Translations under genes and position numbers: made by a program
Source: Ptychodera flava
Lineage: Eukaryota > Hemichordata > Enteropneusta > Ptychoderidae
NCBI RefSeq assembly: GCF_041260155.1
Contig: NC_091932.1
Span: 24,144,746-24,208,745 of the forward strand
Length of the DNA stretch: 64,000 nt
Direction of reading: 5' to 3'
The notes under the pieces: model-generated
Databases searched by the model: none
What the model was told of the DNA's origin: nothing
What the model saw: the letters and a program-made list of their open reading frames with translations, nothing else
Shown: in pieces, positions 61,901 to 64,000 of the stretch
Layout: each line of letters opens with the position of its first letter
Numbering within the stretch: the first letter of the stretch is position 1

Positions 61901-62923
61901 CATGCCAAGTACAGCTGTACATGTACGTGAAAATACATGAAAATTTTGACTCAGTAATGCTCTTTACTGATTTGGCAGACAGCAAATAACAAGCCAGTGT
62001 GTAAATTTCCACTCTGCAAATAATCATACTGGGATTTGATGGCAGCAACAGCCTTCCAACATTAACATGTACACAGTATTTTGTTTAGTTTGCGTGACAA
62101 TTGCAATATTTATTGCAATGTTTATTGAACATGTCTTGGTAGAACATTACATTTGCTCTTTCATAAAAGATGATTTGTTCTCTCTCTCACATGTTACATA
62201 TCAGCATGGAGGGTCACACTGTGTAATATGGGAAAGCACTGTATTAGGTATATATACACTTTACCTCATTTGGATTGTCGTGCACTAGCACTGATCGCAA
62301 ATGACATCATGTTTTTCTCTCATTAATATGATATAAATGTTCGTCTTGATTTTCCGCACAAACGACAAAAATAAAACCTGCTGGTGTTACAGTGGCAACT
62401 AAAAGTCACACTTATTTGTATGAATTTCTGGCTAAGGCTACAAGCTCAACAACAACCGCGCACACAACAATAAAATTTGTCCAAATTTCAGGCAGCGCTG
62501 TCTGAAAGTCACACGCGTGCAGCTGCATTTAGTAACAAACCCGAAATTGCGATCAATGCTATTATTCAAATTTAACTATTATCATTACTCGTCTTCACAA
62601 ATTAATGTGCCATATCAGGTACAAATCTGTAACTCTTGTACAAACACTTTTTCATACTTGTAAGAAACATAATTTCACAGCAACAGATAGGCTATAGAAC
62701 TTATCATAACATTGCATAGGACAATATTCACAACAAGGATACAACTGACGTCTATGCTCCAGACAGCTCCAGTGTGTCCGACAAAAGTGCCTAGCCTTTC
62801 CCCATTCAATGAATACCAGACATTGGGCTGCTGATCCTTGGCACTGGAGAATAATAGATCACCTTCCCTGTTGTACTTAATCTGTGTTATGGAACGCTCA
62901 TGGCCATGAAGAAGTAGAGGTTT
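41811..62923 (-). CDS. EIF3I: Eukaryotic translation initiation factor 3 subunit I (WD40 protein), lacking only the first exon
   Basis: Eight minus-strand exons join in frame: 62,923-62,746, 61,675-61,610, 49,266-49,117, 48,177-48,050, 46,658-46,548, 44,387-44,298, 42,953-42,787 and 41,892-41,811 (stop). With a single ATG from an upstream exon the protein is 324 residues, against 325 in mammals. Recognised stretches, in order: [95 protein letters not shown], and [15 protein letters not shown], then the Phe/Glu-rich C-terminus. EIF3I is a seven-bladed WD40 propeller that joins EIF3B and EIF3G in the eIF3 complex on the 40S ribosomal subunit. The exon with the start codon was not found up to 64,000. 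Oddities: the invariant Trp in the second blade (WDT) is not encoded, and the donor at 61,609 is GTCTGT. The intron 61,609-49,267 holds large nested transposons. Confidence 0.93.
43263..43613. mobile_element. TTAA-type MITE (family 2, copy 3)
   Basis: TTAA at 43,259-43,262 and 43,614-43,617. Ends GGTAGAACGCACCTCGGGG and CGAGGCGCATACTACC are inverted relative to copy 1. It lies in an EIF3I intron and is one of the best-preserved copies. Confidence 0.82.
44014..44264. mobile_element. TTAA-type MITE (family 3)
   Basis: TTAA at 44,010-44,013 and 44,265-44,268. TIRs are CCCTTTTCCTGCCA and TGGCAGGAAAAGGG. No coding capacity; intronic in EIF3I. Confidence 0.85.
45381..45620. mobile_element. TTAA-type MITE (family 1, copy 2)
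   Basis: Shares GTTGCAGCTATG, GAAATACATTGTTTGTAAAC and CAAGAAA(A/G)TCG blocks with 2,643-2,881 and ends in TCCC before TTAA 45,621-45,624. Its left end is diverged. It directly abuts the next MITE. Confidence 0.65.
45625..45840. mobile_element. TTAA-type MITE (family 4, copy 1)
   Basis: TTAA at 45,621-45,624 and 45,841-45,844. Ends are CCCTTTGACTGC and GCGCTCAAAGGG. The interior (TTTTGGACCAAATGGATAT, ATCAAAATTTTGGC) is the inverse of copy 2 at 48,724. Confidence 0.85.
48724..48941. mobile_element. TTAA-type MITE (family 4, copy 2)
   Basis: TTAA at 48,720-48,723 and 48,942-48,945. Ends CCCTTTGAGCGCC and CACTCAAAGGG. Opposite orientation to copy 1. CCCTTTG termini after TTAA suggest a piggyBac relationship. 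Confidence 0.85.
51721..52740 (+). repeat. Left TIR made of ~135-bp subrepeats
   Basis: Seven or so tandem copies of a unit with GACAAAATTGCCATTTTGGC, a CCTCAAAAA tract, CACATTTGGAGATCAAATGA and CCATGTAAAAATGGGTGCTG. The copies diverge more toward the interior. Confidence 0.85.
52897..57343 (-). pseudogene. Large transposon protein: Cys/His N-terminal domain plus FEN1/XPG-like nuclease block
   Basis: Pieces read in order on the minus strand: 57,326-56,57x, then 56,574-54,363, a 63-nt intron (54,362-54,300), 54,299-53,48x, 53,474-53,199 and 53,184-52,897. The total is about 1,450 codons. The N-terminus has [24 protein letters not shown] and [10 protein letters not shown], a likely zinc-binding region. 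The middle ([32 protein letters not shown]) is typical of an uncharacterised protein family widespread in invertebrates, from memory. The C-terminal block has [27 protein letters not shown] and LTGCDYTS, then [15 protein letters not shown] and HGWKEVDG, and a poly-Asp tail read from a (GAT)n repeat. Frames change near 56,580, 53,484 (GGGGG run) and 53,195. No upstream ATG is clear, so the 5' end is undefined. Function inferred, not shown. Confidence 0.7.
52901..52960. repeat. ATC microsatellite encoding poly-Asp
   Basis: About 20 copies of ATC. On the minus strand in the transposon gene's last frame they read as Asp, extending an already acidic tail. Confidence 0.92.
57346..58485. other. Interior spacer upstream of the FEN-like gene
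   Basis: About 1.1 kb between the 5' end of the transposon gene and the right TIR. It may hold the promoter and a first exon, but I could not identify either. Confidence 0.4.
58490..59352 (-). repeat. Right TIR made of ~135-bp subrepeats
   Basis: Reverse complement of the left TIR: subrepeats keep the same order and the same unit-specific variants for the outer ~500 bp. It is about 150 bp shorter than the left arm. Confidence 0.85.
60531..60630 (-). CDS. Probable first exon of a transposase of the outer element
   Basis: ATG at 60,630 opens 33 codons ([17 protein letters not shown], then a Gln/Lys-rich [13 protein letters not shown]) and ends in phase 1 at a GTAAAC donor. Basic peptides of this kind often start hAT-type transposases. 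It lies about 420 bp inside the right end of the outer element and points inward. The following exons would be expected at lower coordinates but were not recognised, so the call is tentative. Confidence 0.35.
61651..61803 (+). pseudogene. WD40-like relic antisense to and beyond an EIF3I exon
   Basis: The plus frame reads [13 protein letters not shown], one stop, then [19 protein letters not shown] and KFIGHRQV. That is the typical layout of a WD repeat (SPDG, S/G-D-K-I-IW, GH). Its first 25 bases are the complement of the EIF3I exon at 61,610-61,675. A single internal stop and no visible neighbours make it a decayed piece at best. It may be an NWD-type gene remnant or chance. Confidence 0.3.
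62377..62515 (-). repeat. Dispersed repeat, copy 2
   Basis: Opposite-strand copy of the repeat at 25,608-25,742, in the first traced EIF3I region between exons at 61,675 and 62,746. Confidence 0.65.
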
Positions 62924-64000
62924 CTGGGGGGGAAAAAAAGGAAATGAACGATTTTAAAATTTTTATCCAAACCTAATTTTCTGGTTCAATAGTATCATAA
63001 TACTATCTGGATATTTGTAAGAGCAGAATGCAACTGACAGGCTTGTGATCCTATTGAAATTTTTACTATGCTGGCATTGCAGTACATGTACATGGTTTAC
63101 ATGGTAGGAACAGCTTCAATATTTAGTGTCAATTTACCTTAACATGTCTTTTTTCTGTTAGCAGACCAAGGACATTTGACTAAGTATAAACTGAAATGAA
63201 GCTGCACAGACACAGTACTAATAATTTTCTACATGTACATGTATGACAGCGATAAGCCATTCACAATTGTTCACTACACCGATGTAGTACATACATAGTA
63301 ATGCGTACAAGGACATTAGTTTACATACATGTACATGTACATTGGGCTATTCAGGCACCGATGGTGTGTTGATACTAAATTCTGCCTGTAAATACATGAG
63401 AATGAATGTCTGGAGACAAATAGCAAGTGCACATATTGCGAAATACTGGTACTGTTACAGAGACATTCTGAATATAGCCACACTTCTTGCCGAACTTTTG
63501 CGAAATAATACAGAGGTATGTCGCAACAAATTGAACATATACAGGGAGACTACTGTCCATGGTAGCAAGCACGATGATATTTTTTTCACAAGACTTTCGC
63601 TGGTTTAGTAAACCTTTCTCTCATACATCAAGAAGAAATACAACTTGTATACAGACAGTATATAATATGTGAATATGATTACATAGATGTACTATTCATT
63701 GAAATATGAGGAAAACTTTCATTTGATTTGAGGACGATACACAAAATGGCAAGATACATGTACATGATAACAAAACACTTTTGCAAAAGTGGGTTATCAA
63801 TCATAATACTGAGAAAAATTAAAATTTTACTGTAAAGATCCTTTTTAAGAGAATAATCATTGCCCAAGGGATATACTATTATTGCATGTACATGTACACA
63901 GACATACAGGGGTGGTGGACTGTGTTTTAACCAATTCGACTCACAGCATTGACCGAATACACAAGGAGTTCCTATACATGTACTAGCTCTGCTTAAAATA
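62924..64000. other. Upstream EIF3I intron
   Basis: Begins with the T/C-rich acceptor of the first traced exon (read on the minus strand). No ATG followed by a good donor is visible, so the start exon and promoter lie beyond the window. The palindromic word ACATGTACATGT is unusually common here. Confidence 0.5.

Overview
This is metazoan nuclear DNA. Genes have GT-AG introns, coding density is low, and long AT, ACAT and TAGA microsatellites are common. Much of the window is layered DNA transposons and MITEs. The mix of SLC16-like transporters, a conserved EIF3I gene, piggyBac-like TTAA MITEs and a 150-bp repeat with a GGAC tail suggests a marine invertebrate such as a hemichordate, cephalochordate or spiralian. 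The species cannot be settled from sequence alone.

Layout. 0-8 kb: the first exon of an SLC16-like transporter on the minus strand, a broken LINE reverse transcriptase fragment, microsatellites and a Harbinger-like element. 8.9-24.8 kb: a tandem segmental duplication. Each unit carries one four-exon SLC16/monocarboxylate-transporter-like gene (12,214-15,242 and 19,264-22,256), and insertions unique to one unit can be dated after the duplication. 25-29 kb: no recognisable gene, only hairpins and dispersed repeats. 29.0-39.4 kb: a 10.4-kb transposon with ~750-bp terminal inverted repeats (TIRs) and a 6-bp target-site duplication (TSD). Nested in it is a 6.1-kb IS630/Tc1-like (DD37E) element with ~200-bp TIRs, a frameshifted transposase and a divergent zinc-knuckle gene. 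That second gene is itself split by a perfect 68-bp-arm foldback insertion. 41.8-62.9 kb: the minus-strand EIF3I gene, eight coding exons traced; only the exon carrying the ATG is missing.

The most interesting object lies in a 12.3-kb EIF3I intron. It is a 7.6-kb element (51,721-59,352) flanked by TA, with ~0.9-1.0 kb TIRs built of ~135-bp subrepeats. It encodes a large protein with a Cys-rich N-terminal region and a C-terminal block whose acidic residues fall in the order and context of FEN1/XPG-type nucleases (DA, CDSY, EADT, TDTD, GCDY). I know of no named transposon class with that arrangement, so it is the best candidate for an undescribed mobile system. This copy is frameshifted. It probably sits inside an older hAT-like element (50,200-61,051) that retains a probable first exon of its own gene.

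The host genes are unrelated in function: two putative plasma-membrane transporters, and a WD40 subunit of translation initiation factor 3. Everything between them is mobile or repetitive DNA, or unrecognised sequence.
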